The notes below the pieces were generated by a model. That model saw only the letters and a program-made list of their open reading frames with translations. It was not told the origin of the DNA and did no database searches. Below are positions 1-8,538 of a stretch of 64,000 nucleotides of DNA, piece by piece. The position numbers were made by a program, and so were the translations under genes. The stretch is from Halovivax gelatinilyticus (GTDB lineage: Archaea > Halobacteriota > Halobacteria > Halobacteriales > Natrialbaceae), in contig NZ_CP101322.1 in assembly GCF_024300625.1 (NCBI RefSeq), forward strand, positions 943,992-1,007,991, written 5' to 3'. The first letter of the stretch is position 1. Every line of letters begins with the position of its first letter.

Positions 1-1
1 C

Positions 2-337
2 TCGTACCTCGAGTCGAGCCTGGCGGCTGCCGTTGCCGACCGACCGGATCCCGGTTGGACGGGCCCGCGGTGGTCGGCGAACGCCGATCCGGAAATGACG
101 GCCGTCAACGCCGCGTTCGCGCTCGCACTCGCAGAACGTCACGATCTCGTCGAACCCGATCACCGCCTCTACGACCTCGCTCACGCGGCTGAGATGGACG
201 CGACAGGCGTCGACGTCGCCGCCTACAGCGAGCGGTTTCGCGAACTTTCACACGATCCCGATCCGAGTTCGTATCGGCGCCAGCTGGTCGAGACGACCCG
301 GTCGTACGCCGAAGGAACGCGGCTGGCGGCCGATTGA
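2..337 (+). CDS. C-terminal part of an unrecognised protein (5' truncated by window edge)
   Basis: The reading frame is open from base 2 and ends at TGA 335-337, leaving the last 111 residues. It is acidic and helical in composition with no zinc ligands, membrane segment or motif I recognise. A Met codon at 95 could start an 80-residue protein, but the same frame continues upstream without a stop and with typical haloarchaeal codon use, so the gene most likely begins outside the window. It converges on the MFS gene, with 21 bases between the two stop codons. Confidence 0.6.
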   Translation, partial: SYLESSLAAAVADRPDPGWTGPRWSANADPEMTAVNAAFALALAERHDLVEPDHRLYDLAHAAEMDATGVDVAAYSERFRELSHDPDPSSYRRQLVETTRSYAEGTRLAAD

Positions 338-358
338 CCGGTATTCCGGGGAGATTAG

Positions 359-1612
359 CTACGATTCCGCGGACGCCGGCGAACCGCGCGACGTCACCAC
401 CACCGGCCGTCGACGGGCGGCGATGACGAACGCGACGAGCAGGAAGGAGAGTCCGAGCAGCGCCACGGTCGACAGCGGTGACGTCGTATCGGCGACGAAC
501 CCCGCGACCGGTTTGAGCGGCGCGCGAACGAGCGCGAAGCTCATCGACGTCGCGCTCAACACGGTTGCCCGGTTGGCTCCGCCGACGAGATCGTTGACGT
601 ACTGCGCGACGAGCGGCTTCGACAGCGCGTACGCGCCCTTCATCAGGACGAACACGGGGATCGCGAGGAGGGCGAACATCCGCGGCGTCACGAGCGCCAC
701 AGCGACGACGACCGGAATCCAGACCAGAGCGGTTCGAAGGCCAAACCACCGGCGGACCGATCCCGCTCGGTCGCTGGCGATGGCCCCGACGACCGCAAAC
801 GTCGCGTACAGCACGCCGAGCAACGCCGGCTCCGGTACGTCCCTGCCAGCGACGGTCACCGACTCGAGTAGGTCGGCGAGCACGGCTTCGGTAATCGGCT
901 GGATGTAGGTGTCCGTCGCCTGAACGACCGCGAAGAAGCAGGCGACGAAACAGACGAAGAGCCGCAACTCGCGCGAGAACAGCACCGATCCGGTGATCGA
1001 CACCGTCGTTCGAACGCCGGGTCGCGCGTCGGGATCGCCGTCACGATACCGCGCGTTCTGAGGCATCGACGCCACTACCACGATCCCGAGCGCGTGCAGC
1101 GCGGCCGACGCGAGAAACGGATAGACCGGATCTACGACGTACAGGAACCCGCCGACGATCATCGTCGTCGCAGAGGTCCACTCGTAGACGGCTCCGCCGC
1201 GTCCGCGGACCCGGGCGAACTCAACTTCTCGGAGCGACTCGCGAAGGGTTTCGTACAGCCAGGCGTCGGCAGTTCCCGAGTGAAACGCCATCGAGATCGA
1301 CCAGAGCCCGTATAGGACGACGAAGTGCGCGAAGGTCTCAGCTACCACGAACCCCAGAAGTGAGACCGTCATCGCGACCAGTCCGATTAGTAGGGCGTTT
1401 CGCCGGCCGATGCGGTCGGCCACGTACCCCGACGGGATTTCGAAGACCACGACGAGGACGGCCGATACGGCGCTCAATAGCCCGATCTCGGTGTACGAGA
1501 GGTCGTTCGCGAGCAGGAACAGCGTGAAGATCGGCCAGATGAACCCGACCGAGTCGGTGGCCATGAAACCGTAGTATCTCAGGATCGTCGCGTCGGTTCG
1601 GCGGTCCGTCAC
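359..1612 (-). CDS. MFS family transporter
   Basis: Predicted 12-helix inner-membrane secondary transporter of about 417 residues, the usual MFS length. The loop between helices 2 and 3 carries the MFS signature GYVADRIGRRNAL (about residues 60-72), and a central cytoplasmic loop rich in Arg and Asp separates the two six-helix bundles. I place the start at a GTG (1610-1612, VTDRRTD), because the N-terminal extension before it is Arg-rich with frame-shadow composition; ATG 1562-1564 (MATDSV) is the alternative but would remove part of the first helix region. The substrate is unknown; such single proteins are usually drug or metabolite exporters. It is divergent from the AIR-synthase-like gene. 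Confidence 0.85.
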   Translation of the reverse strand: MTDRRTDATILRYYGFMATDSVGFIWPIFTLFLLANDLSYTEIGLLSAVSAVLVVVFEIPSGYVADRIGRRNALLIGLVAMTVSLLGFVVAETFAHFVVLYGLWSISMAFHSGTADAWLYETLRESLREVEFARVRGRGGAVYEWTSATTMIVGGFLYVVDPVYPFLASAALHALGIVVVASMPQNARYRDGDPDARPGVRTTVSITGSVLFSRELRLFVCFVACFFAVVQATDTYIQPITEAVLADLLESVTVAGRDVPEPALLGVLYATFAVVGAIASDRAGSVRRWFGLRTALVWIPVVVAVALVTPRMFALLAIPVFVLMKGAYALSKPLVAQYVNDLVGGANRATVLSATSMSFALVRAPLKPVAGFVADTTSPLSTVALLGLSFLLVAFVIAARRRPVVVTSRGSPASAES

Positions 1613-1802
1613 GGGTACTGATCGAGATTCCCGTCCAGCAGGACATAGTCGCTCCCTGAGACGAGCTTTTGTTACAATAAATTCATTTCCCGGTCGGTGG
1701 CCACCGAGCGAAGCGTCCCGACACGTACCGCCCCGAGACGACCGGTGCGCGACGCGGCCGGCGATCCACACCGCTAAGACCGCGGCGGCCGACGCTCCGG
1801 AC

Positions 1803-2816
1803 GTGACCGACCTCGGAAAGATCGATCGGCCGTTCTTCGAGCGCACCATCGCGTCGAACCTCGGCGCCGACCGTGCGGACGTCCCGCTCGGCCCGACTCA
1901 CGGCGTGGACTTCGGCGTCGTCGACGTCGGCGGTCGGGCGCTCGTGACCGCGACCGACCCGCTCTCTATCTTGCCCGATCTGGGCTACGAGCGAGCGGCC
2001 CGGTTCGCGTTGGACCTCGTTCTCGCGGACGTGGCCGTCAGCGGCGTGGCGCCGACGCACCTCTCGATCTGTTTCACCCTGCCGGAGACGATGACCGACG
2101 AGACCTTCGCGACCGTCTGGGAGACGATCGACGCCGAGTGTACCGACCTCGGCGTGTCGGTCGTGACGGGCCACACCGCACGCTACGGCGACGTCTCCTA
2201 TCCGTGGGTCGGCGCGGCGACGGCGATGGGCGTCGGCGACCACGACGACATCGTCCGCCCGGACGGGGCGCGCGTCGGCGACAGATTGCTGCTGACGTCC
2301 GGACCCGCCGCGGAGGCCGTCGGGCTCCTGAGTACGTGCTTTCCCGACCAACTCGATCTTCCGGCCGAAATCATCGCAGACGCCCAGGCCCGCCTCGACG
2401 AGGTTTACAGCGTCCGCGACGCGCTGACGGCCGCCGCGGCCGGCCCCGTGACGGCCATGCACGACGTCACCGAGGGCGGCCTCGCCGGCGCGTTGAACGA
2501 GATGGCCGACGGCGCGGGCGTTCGCTTCTCGATCGACCGCGAGGCCGTCCCGGTGCGCCCCGGCGTCGACGCGGTCTGTGGGTCCCTCGAGATCGACCCC
2601 TGGGCGGCGACGAGTTGCGGCGCGCTCGTGATCGCCGTCGAGCCGAACGGTGTCGATGCCGTCCAGGACGCGCTCGCAGATCGCGGGACGCCGGTGGCCG
2701 AAATCGGCCGCGTCGAACGCGGTTCGAGCGTGTTCGTCGACGGCGAGCGCCTCGAACACCCTCGCGTCGACCCATCCTGGGACGCGTACGCTCGGCTCGC
2801 CGAAAAGTCAGGCTAA
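1803..2816 (+). CDS. AIR synthase-related protein (HypE/ThiL/PurM fold)
   Basis: A 337-residue member of the PurM/ThiL/HypE superfamily, which binds ATP and phosphorylates or dehydrates small substrates. An N-terminal AIRS domain is shown by the acidic Asp-rich stretch around residues 45-75 (TDPLSILPDLGYERAA and the following DVAVSG, which bind Mg-ATP in the family). A C-terminal domain contains the HDVTEGGLAGAL motif (about residues 220-231), typical of HypE and ThiL. No hydrogenase genes are nearby, so hydrogenase maturation is unlikely; the substrate is unknown. The start is GTG 1803. It is single, divergent from the MFS gene, and ends 149 bases before the converging rpsG. Confidence 0.85.
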   Translation: MTDLGKIDRPFFERTIASNLGADRADVPLGPTHGVDFGVVDVGGRALVTATDPLSILPDLGYERAARFALDLVLADVAVSGVAPTHLSICFTLPETMTDETFATVWETIDAECTDLGVSVVTGHTARYGDVSYPWVGAATAMGVGDHDDIVRPDGARVGDRLLLTSGPAAEAVGLLSTCFPDQLDLPAEIIADAQARLDEVYSVRDALTAAAAGPVTAMHDVTEGGLAGALNEMADGAGVRFSIDREAVPVRPGVDAVCGSLEIDPWAATSCGALVIAVEPNGVDAVQDALADRGTPVAEIGRVERGSSVFVDGERLEHPRVDPSWDAYARLAEKSG

Positions 2817-2965
2817 CCCAGACTTCCGTGCGGTCAGCGATCGCACCGACACCCTACGTGAGTAGTAGGCCTGAGAGACGGCTCCGACGTCCGTGGCAAG
2901 GAGAACGGCCGCCCGAACAGCGAGGAAGACGGTACGTACAGCAGAAAACGATCCGATTCGGCGAG

Positions 2966-3580
2966 TTATCTCGCGGCCGCGGCGACGCGCTCTTTCTCTT
3001 CTTTCTGTCCGACGGCGTAGCTGTTGACGTCACCGTTCGCGGCGCCGATGAGCTGGGTGGCGATGGCCTCTTCGGCCGGGGTTGCGGATTTGAACGAGGC
3101 GCTCTGAGCGCCGTCGGCGAGGAACTTCAGCGCCTGGTCGACGCGGCGCTGTGGGGCGACGTCGACGGCCTTCGGGACCGAAATCCCTCCGTACTTCAGG
3201 CGGACGGTCTCCTCACGCGGCGCGGCGTTCTCGACGGCGCGAACGAGAATCTGGACCGGGTTCTCGTCCGTTCGCGAGTGGACGATGTCGAACGACTCGC
3301 GGACGATATTCAGCGTCTGCTGTTTCTTGCCCGTGTTCTCCTCGGTCTGCATCAGCCGATTGATAAAGCGCTCGACGATGGAGATCTCGGACTTCTGGAA
3401 CTGCTTCGACGCGTGACGGCCCGCGGTGTGGGCGACGGGCGTGACGTTGATGTAGCGTTGGGTCGATGGATCGGTGTACGAGATTTCGCTTACGTCCCAG
3501 CGGCCAAAGAGCTTCGCGGTGAGATCCGACTCGTCGTCACCGGCCGGCGCTTCGGGTTCTGGTTGGTCTTCGGCGCTCAT
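2966..3580 (-). CDS. rpsG: 30S ribosomal protein S7
   Basis: Archaeal/eukaryal-type S7 (uS7), 204 residues, which nucleates folding of the 3' major (head) domain of 16S rRNA. An acidic N-terminal extension of about 30 residues is typical for halophiles. The conserved core includes SIVERFINRLMQ, NIVRESFDIVHSRTDENP and the tail motif KEEKERVAAAAR. It follows rpsL with a one-base gap (rpsL stop at 3582) and is cotranscribed with it. The gene usually found next, fusA (EF-2), is absent; a converging AIR-synthase-like gene lies there instead. Confidence 0.97.
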   Translation of the reverse strand: MSAEDQPEPEAPAGDDESDLTAKLFGRWDVSEISYTDPSTQRYINVTPVAHTAGRHASKQFQKSEISIVERFINRLMQTEENTGKKQQTLNIVRESFDIVHSRTDENPVQILVRAVENAAPREETVRLKYGGISVPKAVDVAPQRRVDQALKFLADGAQSASFKSATPAEEAIATQLIGAANGDVNSYAVGQKEEKERVAAAAR

Positions 3581-3581
3581 G

Positions 3582-4010
3582 TTATCGCACCGGTTTCTCC
3601 GCGTTGCCGCGAACGAGTTCGATGAGCGAGACGCCGTTTACCTTCTCGACTTTGTAGTTGACGCCGGAGATGTCACCCATGGCACGACCCTTCGCGCCAC
3701 CGATGCCGGCGATGGTGACCTCGTCGTGTTCGTCGATGAACGAGATCGCCCCGTCGCCGGGACAGAACGCAGAGACCTGCTTTCCGTTCTTGATGAGCTG
3801 CACCCGGACACACTTTCGGATGGCCGAGTTGGGCTGTTTCGCTTCGATGCCGATCTTCTCTAGGACGATGCCGCGGGCCTGTGGCGCACCCTCGAGCGGG
3901 TCCGACTTCTCGCGCAGGCCGCGAGCGCGTCGCGCGTAGTCCGAGTCGGACCACCGCTGTGACTGGCGGTCCTTCTTCAGCTTCCGCGCGGCGTATTTGC
4001 CGTTTGCCAT
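3582..4010 (-). CDS. rpsL: 30S ribosomal protein S12
   Basis: Archaeal S12 (uS12), 142 residues, part of the decoding centre. The universally conserved loop [15 protein letters not shown], which contacts the A-site codon-anticodon helix, is present near residues 60-75, as is the C-terminal motif [18 protein letters not shown] chose ATG 4010 ([10 protein letters not shown]) because this is the family N-terminus and a TATA-like box sits at 4033-4042, so the mRNA would be leaderless. First gene of the rpsL-rpsG unit; upstream genes are signalling proteins rather than nusA. Confidence 0.97.
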   Translation of the reverse strand: MANGKYAARKLKKDRQSQRWSDSDYARRARGLREKSDPLEGAPQARGIVLEKIGIEAKQPNSAIRKCVRVQLIKNGKQVSAFCPGDGAISFIDEHDEVTIAGIGGAKGRAMGDISGVNYKVEKVNGVSLIELVRGNAEKPVR

Positions 4011-4032
4011 GGGGAAGGCTATCCGACCCGAC

Positions 4033-4042
4033 CACTTAAGCA
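4033..4042 (-). promoter_or_regulatory. Promoter TATA-like box of rpsL-rpsG
   Basis: On the minus strand the element reads TGCTTAAGTG. Its centre lies about 27 nt before the ATG of rpsL, the spacing expected for a leaderless haloarchaeal transcript. No Shine-Dalgarno sequence precedes the ATG, which supports this reading. Confidence 0.6.
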
Positions 4043-4171
4043 CCCCGTTTCGAGATCGAAACGAGGCGACGAGCGGGCTCGACGGGGGGCCGTTACGGAA
4101 TCTGCGGGCGTTTCGCGACTCGAAGGAGATTCTGTACGCGCGAGATCGCTCGGTTCACCGAGAGGCGACAA

Positions 4172-4372
4172 TCACTCTGACCGAGGTTCGAGCCACGATT
4201 GCTGACATTCCTCGCCACAGAACGGGTACAGTTCGAGCGAGCCGTCGTCTGCACGGTCCTTGCTCACCGGATACCACGTGCCGGTGTCGATCGGCGCGTT
4301 ACACTGCGTGCACCGCTCGGCCGAAATCTGGCTCGTGTGCGTCGTTGGCTGGGGCTCGTCGTCACTGTCCAT
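4172..4372 (-). CDS. Small zinc-finger protein (probable DUF7576 type)
   Basis: A 66-residue acidic protein with four cysteines arranged as C21-x2-C24 and C52-x3-C56 (CTQC and CGEEC), expected to bind one zinc ion. This is a common haloarchaeal small zinc-protein layout, which I recall as DUF7576. The start is ATG 4370-4372 (MDSDDEPQ); the upstream in-frame extension is Arg-rich and looks non-coding. It lies between rpsL and the HalOD1 gene on the same strand. Function unknown; possible nucleic-acid or protein interaction. Confidence 0.8.
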   Translation of the reverse strand: MDSDDEPQPTTHTSQISAERCTQCNAPIDTGTWYPVSKDRADDGSLELYPFCGEECQQSWLEPRSE

Positions 4373-4476
4373 TGACGGCCCTCGGTGTGTCGATTCTCGA
4401 CCTGATCGGCGGCCGCCACGCTCGTCCGTCGACGTCGGCGTGTGGCGCCCGTTCGACGTTCGTGAACGCAAGCATT

Positions 4477-4788
4477 TCACCTGTCCTTGCTCATAACCGG
4501 TGCCGTGGGCGCTTCGTCCGTTCCGGGCGGTGTGACGAGCACCTCTCCGTCACCGCGGACGACGACCTCACAGCCAGCCATCGAGAATCGGAGATCCATC
4601 GGCGCCGGCGGCGAACCGACCGACGGCTGAAACAGACTATTGAGCGCGTCGGGGTCGATAACGTCGTAAAGCGGATCGAGCTCGAGCGGGTCGACGCCCT
4701 TCGCTTCGGCGACCGTCATCACGACCGTTTCGCTCACGTCACCGCTACGACAGACGTTGGATACCGCACCTGAAGGCGTATCAGTCAT
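4477..4788 (-). CDS. HalOD1 output domain protein
   Basis: A 103-residue protein made almost entirely of a HalOD1-like domain, an output or effector domain found alone or attached to haloarchaeal response regulators. The pattern SETVVMTVAEAKGVDPLELD followed by PLYDVIDPDALNSLF (about residues 17-55) and a C-terminal GCEVVVRGDGEVLV beta hairpin is typical. ATG 4788 is chosen; ATG 4797 (MEAMTD) is equally possible. It lies downstream of the Rec-GAF-HTH_10 gene on the same strand, consistent with a local signalling unit. Its regulatory target is unknown. Confidence 0.8.
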   Translation of the reverse strand: MTDTPSGAVSNVCRSGDVSETVVMTVAEAKGVDPLELDPLYDVIDPDALNSLFQPSVGSPPAPMDLRFSMAGCEVVVRGDGEVLVTPPGTDEAPTAPVMSKDR

Positions 4789-4879
4789 TGCTTCCATACA
4801 CCCCGTACTGGAGGCCGATGGATAGGGGATTCTCCAACACTCGTAGTATGTTGGCAAACGACCACCTACATGTGTTGGG

Positions 4880-7039
4880 TTAGTGCTCTGTCGCGGCCTC
4901 GGGGCCGAAGATGACCGCACACAGCTTGCGTTCTGCCGCGCGAAGGTGACCGTTGAACGTCGGCTGTGTGATGTCGAGCGACGCGGCGACTTCCTCGCCC
5001 GTCCGGTCGCGCGGCCACTCGAAGTAGCCGCTGTGAAACGCCGTCTGGAGAACTTCCAGCTGGCGGTCGGTCAGTTCGGTCGTCAGAATCGTCTCGATCG
5101 CCTGGTGAGAGCGATCGGACCGCTCCTTGTCGCGACGAGCGATGAGTTCGGTTTCAGGATACGTGTTCTCGAGTCGATCGATGAACGTTCTGATGTCGGT
5201 CGTGTCGGGAAGTTCGACGACGATATCGACCGTGGAACCGGTGGCGACGACCGACCGGGTGATCGCACCGACTTCGACCAGCGTCGACGGGATCGTCTGT
5301 CCGGACGCCGTTACCTCGAACCGGTGTTGCTCGGTCCCGCCATCGGCCTCGGCGCCATCGCTGATCCAGTCGACGGACTGGATGCTCGGGACGTCCGCCG
5401 CGACGTCCTGGATCGTCTCCGCAGAGGCGCCTGCCGCGGTGAAAAAGAGTCGGTTCGAGCCGTCAGCCTGTGGGACGATACCGCCGTACTCGATCCGACA
5501 GTCGGCCTCTCGCGCCACGCGAACGAGCAGATCGTCCGGTTCCGAGATCGTGAGTTCGAGTTCGACGACCGTATCGGTCAAAAGCGCCTGACGAGTCTCG
5601 ACGGCGTTCATCGCGTTGGCGATGGTCTCACCGAGTTCGGCGAACATCTCCGCCGACCGGTCGTCGAACGCGTTCGGATCGGTGGCGAAGACGGTCAACA
5701 CGCCGTAGGTGATCTCCGCGTACGTGAGCGGAATGGCGATGACCGACTGGAAGTTCCGGGCGAGGGCGGCTTTTCGCCACGGGGCGCTTCCTAACTCGGC
5801 ACCGATGTTCGCCGTCTGGGTGACCGATCCGGTCGTCATCGCCTCGACCGACGGCGGTGGGTTTGCCTCGGCCAGCGAGAGCGAAATCGCATCGAGGTAG
5901 CCGTCGTCTACGCCGGCCCAGGTTCGCGGGGAGATGTCCGCGCCACCGGAGTCGTCACCGATCCAGGCGAACTCGAACCGCTCGTCGCGAGTCAATCGAT
6001 CGCAGACCGCTCCCTCGATCTCCGCGCGCGTCGTCGCTTCGACGAGTACCTGGTCGATCTCCCGGATGAGCCCGTTCATCCGGTTCAACGCCTCCAGCTT
6101 CCGGTTCTGCTGGGCGAGTTCGCGCTCGTGGCGCCTGACGGACTGTTCGCGTTCGACCCGGTCGAGGGTCGCCTCGGCCGTCGCCGCCAGGTGGTCGGCT
6201 AGTTGCTGGGTCTGCTGGTCGATACCGCCGATGGACTCGGAGACGATCGTAAAGACGCCGTGATCGCCGAGCGGAATCCAGATACCGCTTCGGAACGGCG
6301 AGTCACGACGGTGGACGTGCGGTGAGTCCAGAACGTCTTCGTGGGCGATCGTCTCGTCCGTGATGAACGACTGCCACGTGATCGCCGTGTCGTTCGGTCC
6401 GAACGACGGGACCGTCCCCAACCGGTCGCTGACGTACTCCGTGAACGCCGCGGGACGGAGTTCGTTCGAGGCGTCGTCGTAGAGGTAGATCGCAACCGAC
6501 GGAAGATCCAGCGCTTCGACGGCCGTGTCCACGACGAGCCGACAGACGTCGCCGGCCGACTCCGCCTGGATGAGATCGCGACTCGCGTCGTGTAACGCCG
6601 TCTGCGTTCGCTCGAACTTCTTGCGTTCGATCGCGTGGCGGAGCGACCGACCGAGCAGCGCCGGCGTGAGTTCGTCCTTGACGAGGTACTCCTGTGCACC
6701 CCTGGTGACCGCCTGGACGCCGACGGTCTCGTCGTCGAGGCCCGTCAGGACGACGATCGCCGTATCACGCGACCGCTCGAGGACACGTTCTAGCGTGGCG
6801 ATTCCCGTACTGTCTGGCAATCCGAGATCCAGGAGCACGACGTCGACGGCGTACTCGTCCAGGCGTTCGATGCCGTCGGCCAACCGATCGGCGTGGTAGA
6901 CGGCGTGGGTCTGGTTCTCCTCTCGCTCGCCGGTGACGACCGGATGATCCATCGCCTCTTCGAGCAGTTCTTCGATGAGTCGAACGTCGCCGGGATTGTC
7001 CTCGACGACCAGGATATCGAGTGGATCTGTTCGCGTCAT
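4880..7039 (-). CDS. Rec-GAF-GAF-HTH_10 transcriptional regulator (Bat-like)
   Basis: A 719-residue multidomain regulator. Residues 7-125 form a response-regulator receiver with the acidic pair E13/D14, phosphoacceptor D71 (VVLLDLGLP), T99 and K121. Two GAF-like sensory domains follow (about 140-305 and 330-480), separated by a coiled-coil linker (around 300-330). A Bat-associated domain (about 490-645) precedes a C-terminal HTH_10 DNA-binding domain (about 660-712, containing LTDRQLEVLQTAF and the GYFEWPR motif). It lacks the PAS domain and Cys ligands of classical Bat. Its start overlaps the stop of the upstream response-regulator gene (ATGA), so both are cotranscribed. A close architectural paralogue lies at 18182-20299. 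Ligand and target genes are unknown. Confidence 0.9.
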   Translation of the reverse strand: MTRTDPLDILVVEDNPGDVRLIEELLEEAMDHPVVTGEREENQTHAVYHADRLADGIERLDEYAVDVVLLDLGLPDSTGIATLERVLERSRDTAIVVLTGLDDETVGVQAVTRGAQEYLVKDELTPALLGRSLRHAIERKKFERTQTALHDASRDLIQAESAGDVCRLVVDTAVEALDLPSVAIYLYDDASNELRPAAFTEYVSDRLGTVPSFGPNDTAITWQSFITDETIAHEDVLDSPHVHRRDSPFRSGIWIPLGDHGVFTIVSESIGGIDQQTQQLADHLAATAEATLDRVEREQSVRRHERELAQQNRKLEALNRMNGLIREIDQVLVEATTRAEIEGAVCDRLTRDERFEFAWIGDDSGGADISPRTWAGVDDGYLDAISLSLAEANPPPSVEAMTTGSVTQTANIGAELGSAPWRKAALARNFQSVIAIPLTYAEITYGVLTVFATDPNAFDDRSAEMFAELGETIANAMNAVETRQALLTDTVVELELTISEPDDLLVRVAREADCRIEYGGIVPQADGSNRLFFTAAGASAETIQDVAADVPSIQSVDWISDGAEADGGTEQHRFEVTASGQTIPSTLVEVGAITRSVVATGSTVDIVVELPDTTDIRTFIDRLENTYPETELIARRDKERSDRSHQAIETILTTELTDRQLEVLQTAFHSGYFEWPRDRTGEEVAASLDITQPTFNGHLRAAERKLCAVIFGPEAATEH

Positions 7040-7536
7040 TCCTCAGTACACGGGGGAAGTCGGACGATCGAGAGCCAGAACTGCTGAAACGACTTGATGA
7101 CACCGATGAACTCGTCGGGGTCGATCGGCTTGGTCAGGAACGCGTTCGCCCTGAGATCGTAGGACTTCGCGACGTCCTCTTCGGCCTGCGAACTCGTGAG
7201 TACGATGACCGGCAACCGCTCTAAGCCCGGATCGGCGCGTATCTCGTCTAACACCTCGTCACCGTCTTTTCTCGGCAGGTTCAGATCGAGCAGGACGATG
7301 TCCGGACGCGGCGCGTCCTCGTACTCGCCGCGCCGGTGGAGAAAGTCGAGCGCCTCGACGCCGTCGGTCGTCACGTGCAGCGTATTATCTATGGCGCCGT
7401 CTTCGAACGCCTCCCGCGTGAGACGGACGTCTCCCGGGTTGTCCTCGACGAGCAGGATGTCCGCGGGCCGACCCGTACGCCGTGGTTCATCCACCGTGCT
7501 CACCGTCGACGACGGCCACCGATTCGACCCGCTCAC
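7036..7536 (-). CDS. Single-domain response regulator (Rcp1 type)
   Basis: A 166-residue stand-alone receiver protein with no output domain. Key residues are visible: E31/D32, phosphoacceptor D84 (IVLLDLNLPRKDG), T114 and K136 (FLTKPID). The sequence NPGDVRLTREAFEDG is typical of the Rcp1-like receivers that accept phosphate from bacteriophytochrome or PAS/GAF kinases. No histidine kinase is encoded nearby. It overlaps the Rec-GAF-HTH_10 gene by 4 bases, so the two receivers may be part of one phosphorelay. The 20-residue N-terminal extension is poorly conserved and the start is less certain. Confidence 0.88.
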   Translation of the reverse strand: MSGSNRWPSSTVSTVDEPRRTGRPADILLVEDNPGDVRLTREAFEDGAIDNTLHVTTDGVEALDFLHRRGEYEDAPRPDIVLLDLNLPRKDGDEVLDEIRADPGLERLPVIVLTSSQAEEDVAKSYDLRANAFLTKPIDPDEFIGVIKSFQQFWLSIVRLPPCTEE

Positions 7537-7616
7537 GTCGCTCGAACCGCGAACTCGAACACGGCCGCCCGTTCCGGCACGATCCAGGCCTGAGAGAGTC
7601 GTGAACAGTGTCGCTC

Positions 7617-7642
7617 ATAGGTAGTGCTATAGGTAGTATAGG
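7617..7642. repeat. Direct repeats of ATAGGTAGT upstream of the response-regulator operon
   Basis: ATAGGTAGT occurs at 7617-7625 and 7629-7637 with a 12-base period, and a third partial copy ATAGG follows at 7638-7642. On the minus strand the block contains CTATACTACC and CTATAGC, which resemble TATA elements. It lies 81-106 bases before the start of the response regulator, so it could be a promoter with an embedded operator. Confidence 0.45.
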
Positions 7643-7947
7643 CCGCCTGCGTCATCAGTGTCTCGGTATCAAAAGCGAGCGGGACGGGGACGATACATTC
7701 GTAAAATGATACGGCCACACTCTCACGAATTCCCGAATTTCGTTCGCGAGTGTCTACGTCAACACCAGACGCAGCGAGCTGTCGGTGGCGAATCAGCTCG
7801 CCCGTCCAGGTAGGGAAGTACCCGAGTTTGAAGGATAAGTACGACGGCGACGGTGACGTATCGCACCGGTTATCGCTTCGTCACCGATCGCCCCGACAAA
7901 CGTATCGTGTACGAATCCCGGGCCACCGGATGCTGTTCCCAAGTAAT

Positions 7948-7969
7948 GGTATTTCGATATACGAATACC
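7948..7969. repeat. 22-base quasi-palindrome in the nusA-response regulator gap
   Basis: GGTATT at 7948-7953 is matched by AATACC at 7964-7969, with an A/T-rich centre (TCGATATACG). The arms are perfect for 6 bases and the centre is imperfect. It may be an operator or the stem of a terminator for the polymerase operon. Confidence 0.35.
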
Positions 7970-8116
7970 AGGCCCGTTCATCGGGCGATTTGGGCCGTGT
8001 CCAACCGCTAATCGGTTGCGAAACTAGCCACGAGATGCGTTGAAAAGAACGATCACGATCGACCGAACCAGCGTCAGCTACCGATTCAAGAATCACAGCC
8101 AGTCCCGCAGGACCGT

Positions 8117-8536
8117 CTACGTCAACTGCACGTCGTCGATCCCGAAGTGTCGATCGGCCAGCGTCCGCGCCGCCTCGATCGTCCGGCCGTCCGTTCCGAT
8201 CGCCACGCCGCGATCCTCGTCCGCGACCTCGACGTAGGCGACGAGGTCGTCGTTCTCGCTCATCGTGACGTTGTAGACGGCCGCCGGAGCCAGCGCGTTC
8301 GCGACGAAATCCGCCGGCTCGTCTGCGTACTCGACGAGTCGAACCGAGTAGCCGACGCGATCTTCGAACCGGCCGACCGTCTCCCCACCCGGGCCGATCG
8401 CCTCGGCGATCTGTCCGCGCGCGACGACGACGAGCAAGCGGTCGTCGCGAACCAGACAGTCCCGCCCGGACACCCCCGTGACGTCCTCGAAGAGCGCGAG
8501 GTACCGCCTGGCCTCGTCGTCGAGCGTGAGCGCCAT
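8117..8536 (-). CDS. nusA: NusA-like KH-domain transcription factor
   Basis: The archaeal NusA homologue, 139 residues, consisting of the two KH domains without the N-terminal and S1 domains of bacterial NusA. The first KH core is VVVARGQIAEAIGPGGETV (about residues 36-54, with the GxxG loop in IGPGGE) and the second is RGVAIGTDGRTIEAARTLA (about 108-126). It is thought to bind RNA and affect elongation or termination. It sits 2 bases after rpoA2 as the last gene of the polymerase operon, as in other archaea. What follows is atypical: a 580-base gap and signalling genes rather than rpsL. Confidence 0.93.
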   Translation of the reverse strand: MALTLDDEARRYLALFEDVTGVSGRDCLVRDDRLLVVVARGQIAEAIGPGGETVGRFEDRVGYSVRLVEYADEPADFVANALAPAAVYNVTMSENDDLVAYVEVADEDRGVAIGTDGRTIEAARTLADRHFGIDDVQLT

Positions 8537-8538
8537 CG

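Larger units (their letters stand above)
7537..8116. other. 580-base intergenic region between nusA and the response-regulator gene
   Basis: I see no convincing gene. A 61-codon minus frame (7533-7718) lacks family features and overlaps the next gene. The region holds three tandem copies of an ATAGG-type repeat (7617-7642), which overlap A/T-rich elements that could serve as the promoter of the signalling operon, and a 22-base quasi-palindrome at 7948-7969. The 3' end of the polymerase operon must terminate here. Confidence 0.5.

Noticed and set aside
105-749. Long minus-strand frame of 214 codons overlapping the partial gene and the MFS gene
   Set aside because: Arg-rich shadow composition and overlap with two better-supported genes; typical antisense frame in high-G+C DNA.
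1803-2816. Assignment of the AIR-synthase-like gene as hypE
   Set aside because: No hydrogenase or other hyp genes are in the window, and haloarchaea generally lack these hydrogenases; kept as family-level call.
7533-7718. 61-codon minus frame upstream of the response regulator
   Set aside because: No start signal or family features, and it overlaps the response-regulator start; the region is better explained as a promoter.
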